Shown one piece after another: positions 1 to 11,129 of a stretch of 64,000 nt of DNA; within the stretch, counting starts at the first letter, position 1; the number at the start of each line of letters is the position of its first letter. Source of the stretch: Metellina segmentata (taxonomy: Eukaryota; Arthropoda; Arachnida; Araneae; Tetragnathidae); assembly GCA_947359465.1 (NCBI GenBank), contig OX375875.1, positions 11,067,038-11,131,037 of the forward strand, read 5' to 3'. The notes below the pieces were generated by a model that saw nothing but the letters and a program-made list of their open reading frames with translations, was not told the origin of the DNA and did not search any database. A program made the position numbers and the translations under genes.

Positions 1-99
1 CATACTAAAAAATCGAACAAACATCGTAGAATATTTGGGTCGCTCGTATCATCCTTGCGTATCACCTGAAACGTTGTCGCATACCACCAGTGGTACGCG

Positions 100-387
100 T
101 ACTACCGGTAGGGAATTTCTGCGATAGAGCATCTGTGGTATAAACTGGAGCGACGAGTTCGACACCGCCACGTCCGCCCATCTTCACAACAATCTCTTCT
201 CACGAAGCCTTTCAAGAGGCATGGCGAGCTGTTACTGCCCAGACTTACAGAGAACTTGTAGAAAGTATACCACGACGTGTTGCAGTTGTAATACAACCAA
301 AAGAAGGGCTTACATGTTACTAAATGAAACAAAAAAGCCCTTCTTCTGAAAAACATGCAGTATCCAAATACTTTTGTCGGTATAGTG
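100..387 (+). mobile_element. 3' end of a decayed Tc1-like element (family 1)
   Basis: The plus strand encodes the C-terminus of a Tc1-type DDE transposase. An IEHLW block, which holds the catalytic Glu of the family, lies near 123, and the tail motif RELVESIPRRVA lies near 270-305, followed by a stop near 325. A frameshift separates the two blocks, and the sequence upstream of 100 no longer aligns by eye. The element ends with a terminal repeat at 360-387 (reading TTGTCGGTATAGTG at its end) that matches the ends of the copies at 34681-35245 and 62330-62895. It is a dead fragment, and its 5' part lies outside the window or is lost. Confidence 0.75.
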
Positions 388-397
388 AAAATAAGTA

Positions 398-463
398 TAA
401 TTTACAATCAATACAAATATAATTTACAATCAATACAAATATAATTTACAATCAATACAAATA
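398..463. repeat. 22-bp tandem repeat, 3 units
   Basis: A 22-bp AT-rich unit beginning TAATTTACAATC is repeated three times without change, directly after the end of the Tc1 fragment. A degenerate partial unit follows. No coding potential. Confidence 0.9.
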
Positions 464-1584
464 TCATATACAATATGTACAAATTCAAAATTTATTCTTT
501 GGAATTTCTAACGTAGACGGTGTTTAAATCATTTTCGAAAAAAAAAAAAAGCCAAGTGACGTCAAGTTTGAAATACGTACAAGAAGTATACCACAAAAAC
601 AAAACTGCCATCAATATTTACCTTGACAGAAAAAGGCCCGTAGAAGGTCTTCGAATCTCAAATAGTTAAGTTCCAAGACTTAGCAATACGTTATGTAACA
701 AATAATATATTGATTTACTTGTTCTCTTAGAAGTAAGAATTAGGATAATTCGTTTAATGCTTGAATTTAAATTAACTACCATAAAGGCAGAAGATGCATG
801 CATTGATTCTGAAGATACATGTAAACAATGTATCGATTCACTTTTCCACCAGCATAAATCAATTTTCCTTTCCTATAGTGTAGCATATCAAAATAGATTT
901 TCATTATTCCAGACTTCATGCTGAATTCCAATGGCAACGTTTTAAAATAATCGAATCTTGTAGTTGCTTAAAATCGAATTTGAATGCAACTTGAATAAAT
1001 TTGTAGTTTCATGAATTGTGAAAAAGAATTTCAAGAAGTATTAGAATTAAGACGGGGAAAGCTCTTTTTTAAAAATAAATTCCATCTTTCATTTTGATTG
1101 GAAATAATTTTTTTTATCCCTTGATTTCTCAAGTTCTTCGATTTTTATTCGAAATTAAATTTAAGCATGATGGACATTTTCTTTCGAGTCAGTTTTTTAA
1201 AATTGATCGCTAGAAGAAATGCAAATTACGTGGGTTTTATTTTAGCGTCCATTTTAAACGTAAGATGTATTATTTTTTACATTATATTATTTTAACATTT
1301 TATTTCTAGGTATGGAAGGCAAAAATAACTGTCGAAATGCATGATTTAAGGGCGACTCTAAAACCCATTCATAACTGAACGATTATCTTTATAAGTGTTC
1401 AAAAAGCTTATTTTCAATTTGAAAAGTCTTCACAAAAAATCTAAGATTTGTAATTTACGTTACAGAAAGTCAAAAACTGCATGAAAAGATGCAGTTGGAT
1501 CGGAACTTAATTTATTCGTTATGCTTAAATTATTCAATTAGTTACCACCGTCCCAGCCTAAGCCATTCGGTGTATCGCCACGTT
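464..1584. other. anonymous AT-rich spacer
   Basis: I see no coding region, terminal repeats or RNA gene here. One copy of the CRE octamer TGACGTCA lies at 557-564. Confidence 0.6.
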
Positions 1585-1775
1585 AGTTTGAAACACGGTC
1601 AGATGACGAGGAAACATCTGAGCTGGCACTCCACTCTCCAAACTTCCACACCAACCTAACGTGAGGACATTTGGCCACGACAGATTTAAGGTGCACCAGC
1701 CGCCTCTACACCACACGCTTACAAACATCCATGCCCTGACCCGGATTCAAACCAGAAACTTTTCGATCTGTTCTT
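1585..1775 (-). mobile_element. tRNA-headed SINE, head type 1, 3'-truncated
   Basis: Reading the minus strand, a degenerate B-box-like stretch (compare GGTTCGAATCC) near 1745-1755 is followed by the block rich in GGTGCACCTTAAATCTGTCGT and the common SINE body (gagagtgg, then cgtcatctgaccgtg). The terminal part of the body is missing. It aligns by eye with the complete copy at 56571-56886. It would be transcribed by RNA polymerase III if active, but the box is mutated. Confidence 0.75.
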
Positions 1776-2079
1776 AAATGTATGTCCGTCGTATGGTCTA
1801 GCTTGTGTATATAAGATGGTGGAATAAAATACACAATGGGAGTTAATAAGGTTGTTTATTTATTTTATCGCATTTATTTGCACTGATAATTATTTCAATT
1901 CCCACCACTTGTTCACTTTTTCAACATTAATTACATACCAAAATCAATGTTCAATCACATTTGCTTCAGAAGTATTGAAAAGTAAAACAAAACTACACAC
2001 TAGCGGCGTACAACACAGAAATTACCATCCTATTTGGTATGCTGTCACTAAATGTCATGGGACGACAGTAGCACATGGC

Positions 2080-2325
2080 GACGATCCGTGATCAAACCGA
2101 AAGGAACGATCCGAGGACAACACCTCGTCATTTTGATCCATGGTCAGATAACGAGATCACACCTGAGCTAGCACCCCACTCTCTAAACTTACACACCACG
2201 CCAACAACATTTGAGGCCACGATAGATTTAACGCACACCAGCCCCCTTTGTATAAGACGGTCTTAGGTTGGATTTCAGCTGGAAACTCTCCGATTGCTTT
2301 GATCCGGGCTTCCGCGGCCCTCAAA
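2080..2325 (-). mobile_element. tRNA-headed SINE, head type 2
   Basis: The minus strand starts near 2325 with GGGCCGCGGAAGCCCGGAT, the type 2 head, then has cgttaaatct-tcgtggcctcaaat and the shared body down to a gatcacgg-like end near 2080. The head matches the better preserved copies at 32808 and 59229. Decayed copy, no target duplication recognised. Confidence 0.7.
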
Positions 2326-2479
2326 CCAGTTAGAATAATACGTATTTTAAATAAAACTTTTCTGAAAAAATCATGGTTATAAAATATTCTAATACTTTAA
2401 AAGTGTAAAGTGACAGACGGATCGAGGTTGTTTACTTTAGGAGTTGAAGATATTTTTACCAGCTTTGTTACATCAAACA

Positions 2480-4115
2480 CTAGCCACTGCGTGGCCAGCA
2501 CGGCGTTGCTCGTGACAGTTCGTTTCGTGGGGTGAGGTGTGACCACTGTTCACTAGCCCCCAATGATTGCTTCAAATCCCCATACGAATTAGTAGCCTAT
2601 TGGACAACAGCCATCATGGCGTTGCCCGTGGTGTTGGTTTGCTTCGCAAACCAAATGGAAAATCGTACCCTTTGGTATGAATTCCCTACAATGCTGGTTC
2701 TTTGTTTATGAATTCCCCAATTCCCACTGACTATCCAATTGTATCTTAAATTCGCACACTCTCTTTGAATTAACTGTATTTTCTGGCAACGCATTCCATT
2801 TGTCCATTACCCTATTAAAGTAGTAGTTTTTCCTTAAATCCCGATTAAAATGTGTCTCATTCAATTTATACCCATGGCCCGTTGTTGTGTTATCCCTATT
2901 GAAATTTAAGTTCTCTGTGTACCCTTGTTTTACCAACTTGAAAAGCTGAATCAAATCCCCCCTCCTTCTTCTACTTTCCAGTGGTTTCACTTCTACTTTT
3001 TTTCAGTGGTTTAACTTCTACTTCCATCATTTGGTTTGCTTCGCAAGCCAAATGATGAATACTATAAACTATGGTTTGCTTCGCAAACCAACACCACAGG
3101 CAATGCATGGCATTGTCATTGTTAAATGAGGCCAAATTCGATAACAGCCATCATGGCGTTGCCCGTAGTGTTGGTTTGCTTTGCAAACCGAATGGAAATT
3201 CGTAGCCTATTGGAATAAATTCCCTACGAATTTCAATTTGATTTGCTTCGCAAACCAAATTATGAATATCATGAACTATGGTTTGCTTCGCAAATAGGAT
3301 AACAGCCATAACAGAGTTGCCCGTGGTGTTGGTATGCATCGCAAACCAAATAGGAAATCGGCGTGACGTCACAATCTCTTGCGAAAATGTAAATATTTAA
3401 TTGAAAAATTATTTATTAAAGGAAAATCAAACGTATAAGGTATTTAAGTGCTGTCAAATTGTCCGCACATTTCAAATCCGTTGAAACTTTTAATCTATCT
3501 TTTACGATCCCAATTTTACAAAATAGAACTAAACATTGCCAGCCAAAATGTTTTTATTTTCTTTATTTTCCTTCGCTGAAATCGTAAGAGGGCAGGAAAT
3601 GTAATCTGTTTATTTTTGGAACACGAATGTTAGCGTGACGTCACATATTCTCTTGCGAAAATACAAGAGATGTTCAATTTAATTATTTATTTAAAGAAAA
3701 TCTTATTTTTAAGTATCTATCTAATGTGAATTTTTATTCTATCTTTAACTGTCTAGGAAGTAGAAAAAAAGAACTACATAAAACTACATTAAAGTTAAAA
3801 CTTTGTTTTTTATCGTCTGCTGGAAAATCATTCCTCCTCCCAAAATGAAAACGGAAAAAATAAATTTAGAATCAGTCATTTCTATATGCTGTTGTCATTC
3901 AAAAGAAAGCAATAATAATTAAATTTCATTAAATTCACTTATAAATGTTCTAGATTGAATTTTAAAATTCACTGCGACCCTAAAATTGCAAAAAATTCTG
4001 GCTACCTGTGTGCCAAATCCCATTACTGTAATTGCCATAGATTCGTCACGACTATGCGTGCTAGAAACAAACAAACAAACAAACAGACAAACACTTCTTT
4101 TTATAATATTAGAGA
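2480..4115 (-). mobile_element. Helitron-like non-autonomous element, family 1, copy 1
   Basis: The minus-strand 5' end reads TCTCTAATATTATAAAAAG (4115 downward). The 3' end has a short hairpin (GCCAC-GCA-GTGGC) followed directly by CTAG at 2480-2483. TC at the 5' end and CTRR after a hairpin at the 3' end are the Helitron hallmarks. The outer base at 2479 is A (T on the element strand), as expected for insertion between A and T. No Rep/helicase ORF is present. The 3' third carries several hairpins of the type GGTTTGC-TTC-GCAAACC and the middle carries CRE octamers at 3364 and 3636. It abuts a related element at 4117. Confidence 0.75.
2634..3345. repeat. cluster of GGTTTGC/GCAAACC hairpins
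   Basis: Inside the Helitron-like element, self-complementary units recur. A perfect 9-bp stem with a TTC loop lies at 2634-2654, and a 15-bp stem with one mismatch lies at 3025-3057. Exact GCTTCGC cores occur at 2641, 3038, 3078, 3245 and 3285, with mutated ones near 3178 and 3335. They are separated by repeats of a segment containing atgaatactataaactatg, so the region looks like internal reiteration of a hairpin module. Confidence 0.85.
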
Positions 4116-4116
4116 A

Positions 4117-5166
4117 GATGCCACTGCGTGGTCAGTACGGCGTTGCTCGTGACAGTTCTTTTCGTAGGGTGAGGTGTGATCAGTGCTCGCTAACCTCCGG
4201 TGATTGCTACGAATTCCCATTCAAAAACCAAATGGGAATTCGTAGCCTCTATCGGATAACAGCCATCATGGCATCGTTGGTTTGATTCGCAAACCAAATA
4301 ATGAATATTATAAACTATGGTTTCCTTTGCAAACCAACACCACGGACAACGCCGTAATGGCCTCGTCATTGTCAAATTCGGCCAAATTCCAATTGCTAAG
4401 AGATCCAATCGGCGTGAAGTCACAATCTCTTGCGAAAATATAAATATTTAATTGAAGAATTATTTATTAAAAGAAAGTCAAATGCAAGGTATCGATCTGG
4501 TGTAAAATATACCACAGATTTCAAATCCGTTGAAAGTTTCAATCTATATCTTTAACGATCCCGATTTTATAAAAAAGAACTAAACAATGCCAGTCAAAGT
4601 GTTTTTTAATTATTTTGCTGAACTCAGGGAATGAAATCTGTGATTTCTGGAATCTAGAATCAAACGAAGGCCATTCTGCGCCGCGGCCGTTCGTATTGGG
4701 AAAAATATAAAAATTTCAATTTAAAAATGATCTATTTTAAGAAAATCTTATTTTTAAGTATCTATCTAATGTGATATTTTCCGCAGATTTCAAATCCGTT
4801 GAAATTTTTACTCTATCTTTAACGGGGTCTAGGAGATAAGAAAAAAAAAACTACAAAAATCCAGTTAAATTTTTTATTTTTTTAAATTCTGCTGAGAAAT
4901 TGTTTCCGCACAAAATCAAACGGAAGCACGGAAAAAATAAAGTTAGAATCTGCGATCTTTTATGCTGTTGCTATTCCAAGGAAATAAGATTAATTAAATT
5001 CGATTAAATTCATATTCTAGATTGAATTTTAAAATTCGCTGCGCACCAAAAATTGCAAAAAATTAGAACTACCTGTGTGCCATATCCAATTACTCTAAGT
5101 GCCATAGATTCGTCAGGACTTTGCGGGCAGAAAACAAATAAACACTTCCTTTTATACTATAAGAGA
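4117..5166 (-). mobile_element. Helitron-like non-autonomous element, family 1, copy 2
   Basis: The element starts one base beyond the previous copy and has the same orientation. Its 3' hairpin region (GCCACTGCGTGG) lies at 4120 downward with a mutated CTAG (4117-4120), and its 5' end reads TCTCTTATAGTATAAAAGG from 5166. The base at 5167 is T (A on the element strand), matching Helitron target choice. It shares with copy 1 the gaattcgtagcc block, the cttgcgaaaata block and the AAATCCGTTGAAA block. No coding capacity. Confidence 0.75.
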
Positions 5167-6187
5167 TTCGTTGGATGTCTTCTCCATGCGTAAAATTCGT
5201 ACTGTTGTCACGCTATCGTTTGGGACGACAACACAAAGTCACTATCATCTTTGTTGTTGTCTTGACATACACTATAGTACGATGCATGTGAAATGGATTG
5301 TATAGATGGATAAAACAAGCATGATTTTAATAAGTAAATTATAGAAGGCATGAAAATGTCAAAATGGAATCTAAAATATTATTTTCCATTCACTTTTTTT
5401 TTATCTATATGTTTGCTGTGACAGAAAAAGTGATTACAATCATTAATGTAAAATTTAAAAGCATATATTTAAATTTTGTTTTGCATGTATTTAAAAAAAA
5501 CTCTACTAATAAACATCTCGAGAGTTCAGGATCAGAGATACTGAGTATTCAAGATTATTGTGAATAGTTGATTTGCATTCTCTATTTGTTTTGTCGGGTG
5601 TTTATTGAACACAGCAATTCCAATAGTAACCGGTTTGTCAAGAAAGTATGAAGGGAAAAACTTTTACCATAAAATTACAGATCCGTAAAGAAATTGTATG
5701 TACACAGCCCGGGGATTTAATTTAGATACATCCTCAGGTTTGCCAAATATTTTCTCAAGGAAATAAAAAGTTGCGAATAAAAATGACAAGAATAGTCTTT
5801 AGAAAACTGTTATTAAAGTACAATAGTTTCAACCCTAACTTTTAGTTTACGCAGAGCTTTAAGAGAAGTTTCAAAACTACCTCCTATCTACAGAAGAGGA
5901 ATGATTGATTTTCTTTGAAAGGAAAATCGAAATATTTTCGTTTCTTGCTAAAGCAGCAAGTTTAATACAACTTTTCAGTTCTCTTTTTCCAGATATAGGA
6001 CGAATTATCGCTTTCCCAAATATCGTCCTCATAATGCGTTTTCAAATATTGACGCTAACTTCTTTTGAATTGAGAAGAGTTCCAGCCCTATGGGTAAGCT
6101 CCGTGCAAATATGCTTAAGAAGTGTGAGCGACTCCTGTTATTATAAACACCACCACAATGATTATTTCAATTTTTATACGAGAGTAC
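5167..6187. other. anonymous AT-rich spacer
   Basis: No recognisable gene, RNA or terminal repeats. Short open frames at 5364-5567 and 5905-6201 have no family resemblance I can name and are compatible with chance. Confidence 0.5.
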
Positions 6188-6632
6188 CTTTACTATTATA
6201 AAAGGAAGCGTTTATCTGTTTTTCGTTATCACAGTCCTGACCTGCTGAATCTATGGCACGTACAATAATGGGACTTGGCACACAGGTAGTCCGATTTTTT
6301 GTCAATTTTTTGTCGCGGCGAATTTTAAATAAATTAAATGAAATTTAATTATTAGTTTTCTTTGGAATAGAAACAGCATAAAACATATGACAGATTCTAA
6401 ATTTATTTTTTTACGGTTTCATTTTGCGCAAAGGAATGATTTTCCAGCAGTTGATAAAATTTTTTTTTTTTTAAAACTGGAGCCATGTTGTTCTTTTTTT
6501 TTATCGCCTAGACTGGATAGAGTAAAAATTTCAACGGATTTGAAATCTGCGGAAAATATTTCACGTTAAATCAATATCTAAAAATATGATTTTCTTTCAA
6601 AAATAAATTTTTTAAATTGGATATCTTTTATA

Positions 6633-8027
6633 CACTGCTGGCCACCCAAATTGCAACACCAAGAAAGACAAGAGATATCACAACAAAATTTATTTTGTAG
6701 ATAACATGTTGACCAAGTATCAAATGATTAAATTTATAGACTTCTGTGAAGTGTGGTTCCTGCCAAAATCAGTAGCCGCCATTGCTGGAGATCACCGCTG
6801 CCACACGCCTCGGCATTGATTCAAAGAGACTTTGGATGTGTTCTTGGGGTACAGCAGACCAAGCAGCTTCCACACGTTGCCAAAGTTGATCTGGTGTGGC
6901 AGCTGGGGATGTAATCTGGGTCAATCGTTGAGCAACCATGGACCACATGTTTTCTATCGGCGAAAGATCCGGAGAGCGAGCTGGCCAGGGAAGCAATTAA
7001 ATCTGGCGATTGACGAAGAACCCTTGGACAATGCGTGCCACGTGTGGTCGCGCATTATCCTGTTGAAATATGGCTGTGGGAAAACCCTGAAGGTAAGGAA
7101 GGACAACTGGCTCCAACACCTCGGAGATGTAGCGCTGGCTGAGTAAAGTACCGCAATGCGTAATAGAGGAGTGCGAGAGTGATATCCAATACCGCCCTAT
7201 ACCGTAATACCCTCTGTAGGACCAGTGTGGCGGTGCATAACGCAACTGCTCAGCATCCTCTCTCCACGGTGTCTCCAGACTCGAATCCGACCATCATGGT
7301 GTTGCAGAAGCGTGACTCGTCAGTAAAGACAATTTCATTCCATTCTGCCGTCCACATCTTTCTTTCATCGCACCATTGGCGGCGGAGACGTCTGTGGTTC
7401 TGCGTCAAGGGTAGGCGAAGCAATGGACGTCTTGCGGACAGACCACTCTGCTGTAAACGGCGTCGAATGGTACGCGCAGACACTGGATGATGCGTTACAG
7501 ACTGAATGTGCTGTGCTATGGTTCGTGATGTGGCTGAGCGATCCGTCACTGCCATAGCCACAATATGCCTGTCATCACGTGAAGTGGTGTACTGAGGTGG
7601 ATGCGATCGAACACGTCGGACCGTCGGACCCTCCTGCATCCAACGATCACATATCCGCATTACAGTTGTTTGGTTTCGTCCAACACGACTACCGATTTCC
7701 CTGAAAGATAATCCACAATCTCGGTAGGCCACTATCCTTTTTCTGTCGAACTCAGATACTTGATCAAAAGATGATCGCTGTTTTCTACAAGGCGTAACTG
7801 ATAGTTTTTTTGAAAAAACCACAAGGAAAACACAATTGCCTTACTTGAAATCGTCGAAATCTCTAAGCCTTAAATAGCGCTTTGAAGTGGCGCCACAGGC
7901 GCACGTGATGTGCGTCTGCGCTGAAATTCTAATCATTTGCATATCTCACCTCCGCTAATGCATGTTGTTAATTTCATATTATTTGCATGCTTCCTTCAGG
8001 GTGTTGCATTTACGGTGGCCAGCAGTG
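6633..8027 (-). mobile_element. Tc1 element, full length (1395 bp), inactivated
   Basis: Terminal inverted repeats start CACTGCTGGCCACC at 6633 and end GGTGGCCAGCAGTG at 8027, with about 26 matching bases that continue into ttgcaacacc. TA dinucleotides flank both ends (6631-6632 and 8028-8029), the Tc1/mariner target duplication. The length matches a complete Tc1 element. It carries one transposase gene on the minus strand (6769-7822), broken by a frameshift and a stop. Confidence 0.9.
6769..7822 (-). pseudogene. Tc1 transposase (DD34E), broken by frameshift and stop
   Basis: Cut-and-paste DDE transposase of the Tc1 family. From the N-terminus at 7822: a paired-like helix-turn-helix region (SFREIGSRVGRNQTTV, about residues 49-64), a second DNA-binding part (SARTIRRRLQQSGLSARRP), the first catalytic Asp in FTDESRF, the second in FQQDNARPH, and Glu in SPDLSPIENMW. 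Counting through the stop, 34 residues separate the second Asp and the Glu, so it is DD34E. The frame changes between 7250 and 7245. A TAA at 6997-6999 interrupts the gene between the second Asp and the Glu. About 350 codons overall, the usual Tc1 length. Dead copy, although both terminal repeats remain good. Confidence 0.92.
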
Positions 8028-9503
8028 TAGTTTTACAAGAGAACGTGAAGTCACGCCAACATTCGCGTTCCAAAAATATATTACATTTCCTGCTATCTTA
8101 CGATTTTAGCGAAGAAAAAAAAAATGTAAAACATTTTGACTGGCATTGTTTAGTTCTTTTTTGTAAAATCGGGATTGTTAAAGATTGATTGAAAATTTCA
8201 ACGGATTTAAAATCTGCGGAAAATTTGACACCAAATAGCTAGATAAATTATACATTTGATTTTCTATTAATATGTAATTTTTCTTTTAAATATTTATATT
8301 TTCACAAGAGATTGTGACGTCAGACAGAATTCTCATTTGGTTTGCGAAGTAAACCAACACTACTGGCAACTCCGTTATGGATTTTATCCAATAGGCTACG
8401 AATTCCCATTTGGTTTGCGAAGCAAATCACATACCCACAAAACAAAAGCAACTGGCACGGGCTACGCCGGGATCCCCGAATCGTAACCTAGTAAAGTTTT
8501 GAGTATCTAAAAATGAATCATGACTGAAAAGTTTTGTGATTAAACCGCGTATAGTGGGATTCAGCGACGATAAGGTCATGCGTCAGTTGGCTTTTAAAAA
8601 GGTGGGAAGCTATTTAGAAGGCTGCTGTAAAGCCAGCATGAATTGCTACCTACGTGGAGATGGTTTTCGTTATTACTAGGGCAACTTTTTGCAACAAATG
8701 CAACTTTTTTTCACACGTTCTAGGCTACATGTAAAGTACTAAAAAAAAAAATTCCTCTTACATGGGGTGTATTGTAAGCGAGTTATAACCGCAACATAAA
8801 TGCAACTTTCTGGATAAATGCAACTTTTTGCATAAATGCAACCACCTGCAACTTTTTAAAATGTAGCTTAAAATTAATTAATATGAAATTACTACTTCAT
8901 TTTTTGCCCTCTGAACCAACCCTTCGATCGCGTGTGTCTGATCTTGCGAACGCCGAAGCATTGCGGATCAAACAAGAAGTTCATGGAAAGAAGGTGTTCG
9001 TCCTAACAGACGAAAGTGAAATAAATGGCAAGAAGTACTCTTAACACATTGGTTGGCACTCTTGGTAATCCAAAGGAAACTTCGTAATCGACTGCAGAGT
9101 TTGCCAGGTGAGTGTCAATCATCAATATATTGTTCGCCTTGTAGATGACGTTTTAAAAGCTCTGAATGTTGAGCAAAAGGATTTTGCGCTTCTGCTATCC
9201 GATATAGCATATTATATGACTGCGGCTGGAAACACACTCAAGGTGCTTTATCCGTGATTGCTCCAAGTTATATGCGTGGTACACTTGCTTTGCAACTGCA
9301 GAAAAAATCTACGGATTTTACATTAATGTGGACGATTTCATCGCTTGTGTTAAAGCAACCACAGTACAAAACAAGCACCGAAAAGCTGCATTTCAGACCA
9401 TCGGCCAACTGCCTGAGCCAGTTCTCTCATGCTGAGATACGTTGCTCAGCGTGTGAGATACTTCAGCACGTATTTACTTCAGACAGCATAGTACTACTCT
9501 GAC

Positions 9504-10389
9504 CAGAAGCGGCTCAATCCCATGATAGTACTTTACGCAAGTCCAACTTGATTGGCTAGTTTCACGGGCTTGGCTTCACTTGGATATCTCGCCAATCTGA
9601 TTGTTGCAGTAACCATTTTATTTTGAATATGCGCGTTGTTTCGTAGAAATACAATACATACACTAGCGCCTCAGCGTACAGCGTAAGTGTCCGACAAGTT
9701 GACTCTGATTTGCTCCTCATATATATGTTGTATGGTGGTTGTTAGTAGTATTTCTTGCCAACTTATATTAAGGGTACTTATACTTTAAAGAGCTTCTTTT
9801 AGTGAAGCAACGATGGCCTAATGGCTAAAGTCACCCACCTTCAGATTAGCATCGGCAGCGGAGGATGACTTCCAGAGTTCGAACCCAGCTGGCGGAAAAA
9901 TTTTTAGATCCTCCAAATTATTTTAAAAAAATTCCAATTTAATTCCGTTTCATTCTAATTTACTTTTCCTAATTTTTAATACCCTTTTCATAGTTTTCCA
10001 AGCTTCCGTTGATTTTACATAAATAATCTAAGAACCACTCCTGAACTCACTACCATCTGATATTTTTCCGCCCCTCTGCCGTCCCCTTTGCTTTAGGATG
10101 ATGGTGTCGTATCCACCGCTGGCTTAGGACCATTCTGATGTAACAAAAAGCATACATAAAACACTAACTTATATAATTATTAACTTATATAATAAAAGGA
10201 TACAAGTTTCGGCTCCCACCTCTACCCACCCATAGCCATGGATCTGAAAAGAAAAGAAGAAAGCAGAAAGGAAGAGATAAATCGCCAACAACTATAAACC
10301 TTGATGACATACGTATCTAGGTCATGTGATCCGATTTAGCCAATCAAGTTAGACTTGCGTAAAGTACTATCATGGGATTGAGGCGCCTG
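9504..10389. mobile_element. non-autonomous hAT element (TIR CAGGCGCCTCAATCCC), copy 1
   Basis: Terminal inverted repeats of about 48 bp start CAGAAGCGGCTCAATCCC on the left and, reversed, CAGGCGCCTCAATCCC on the right. They continue through ATGATAGTACTTTACGC and ttgattggct. The flanks actctgac (9496-9503) and tctctgac (10390-10397) agree at 7 of 8 bases. The CAG start and 8-bp duplication fit hAT. It has no transposase and contains a tRNA-like segment near 9812-9892. It sits inside the hAT transposase at 8930-10867. A second copy in the opposite orientation lies at 16318-17199. Confidence 0.88.
9812..9892 (+). other. tRNA-like (SINE head) segment inside the hAT element
   Basis: TGGCCTAATGGCTAAAG resembles a polymerase III A box, and GAGTTCGAACCC about 50 bases downstream is a near-consensus B box. 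The stretch is therefore probably a tRNA-derived SINE head captured by the non-autonomous hAT element. The same segment, inverted, is present in the other copy (16815-16905), so it was acquired before the element spread. I did not fold it into a full cloverleaf with confidence, so I do not call a functional tRNA. Confidence 0.6.
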
Positions 10390-11129
10390 TCTCTGACCAC
10401 CGTCCCACTGTGACGGACATTGCGAGCGGTTTCAGTGGCGACGGCATTGAAGTGTGTCGCGAAAAAAAAGCGGAGTGTGACCCAGAGTTGCCAAAAAGTT
10501 TGCTGAAAATCAAAAACAGCTACAAATGTTCATTCGTTTCGTAGAAAAATCGAAATCGAAAGCGTACAACATTGAAACAGCGTATGAACATATCGTTCGA
10601 TGGATTTTAAAGATCCTTGCGTCCTTAAAGCCTATCTTAAAGAACGCTTAAAAAAGAATAATGACCTGACGGTTAATTGCAACACTTTCTCGTGATGATT
10701 TTCCTCCAAGTCAGTATTTGCTATTGCAACAATGTCAGACAACATCAGTCTCTGTTGAGCTCAGTTTTTCAATGTTAAAGAAATTACCGGCCAAGGATCG
10801 ACCATTCAACGACATCAACGTTCTTCAGTATTTAATGATGTATTATAATACTGTAGTAAACGACTAAAATTTTTTAATACATTCTGAATTTTTACATTTT
10901 TTACGAATATTTTATTTTAGATTTTAATGTATCAAAAATAAATGCATCTTTATTTCAATATATGCAACTTTAGGGAATGATAAATGCAACTTTTCAGATT
11001 TTTATTGCAACAAAATAGTTGCCCTATATATTACTGATATCGCTCTCGGAACTGAACGAAAACCATGGAACCACAATTCGTTCTAATGCTTTGTTTATGT
11101 TGGCGGAAGGTAAACTCAAGTAGCAACAA

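Larger units (their letters stand above)
6188..8491 (+). mobile_element. Helitron-like element, family 1, copy 3 (host of a Tc1 insertion)
   Basis: The 5' end near 6188 reads ctattataaaaggaagcg and is slightly decayed. The 3' end reads CACGGGCTACGCCGGGA and finishes with CTAG at 8488-8491, followed by T. The internal blocks TTCAACGGATTTGAAATC and the cgcggcgaattttaaat block match the other family 1 copies. A complete Tc1 element (6633-8027) interrupts it. The flanks on both sides belong to the same Helitron-like copy, so the Tc1 insertion is younger. Without it the element is about 0.9 kb and non-coding. Confidence 0.7.
8930..10867 (+). pseudogene. hAT-family transposase, decayed and split
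   Basis: The first part (about 8940-9503) reads, across frameshifts, a stretch with VFVLTDES (the region of the first DDE Asp), then VRLVDDVLKALNVEQKD, LLSDIAYYMTAAGN and INVDDFIACVKATT. This is the arrangement I know from hAT transposases related to CGG-binding protein 1. The second part (about 10398-10867) ends in SVSVELSFSMLKKLPA followed by NVLQYLMMYYN, the hAT C-terminal dimerisation motif, and a stop at 10865-10867. No BED zinc finger is visible at the N-terminus. Several stops and frameshifts, plus the 886-bp insertion, make it non-functional. Confidence 0.8.
8677..11026 (+). mobile_element. hAT element with decayed transposase
   Basis: Ends are TAGGGCAACTTTTTGCAAC at 8677 and, reversed, TAGGGCAACTATTTTGTTGC at 11026. 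The flanking octamers gttattac (8669-8676) and tatattac (11027-11034) agree at 6 of 8 positions, as expected for an old 8-bp hAT target duplication. Copies of ATGCAACTTT lie just inside both ends (8698, 8799, 8818 on the left; 10962 and 10984 on the right), typical of subterminal transposase binding sites. Between them lies a hAT-type transposase remnant. A second, non-autonomous hAT element (9504-10389) splits it. Own length without the insert is about 1.46 kb. Confidence 0.8.
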
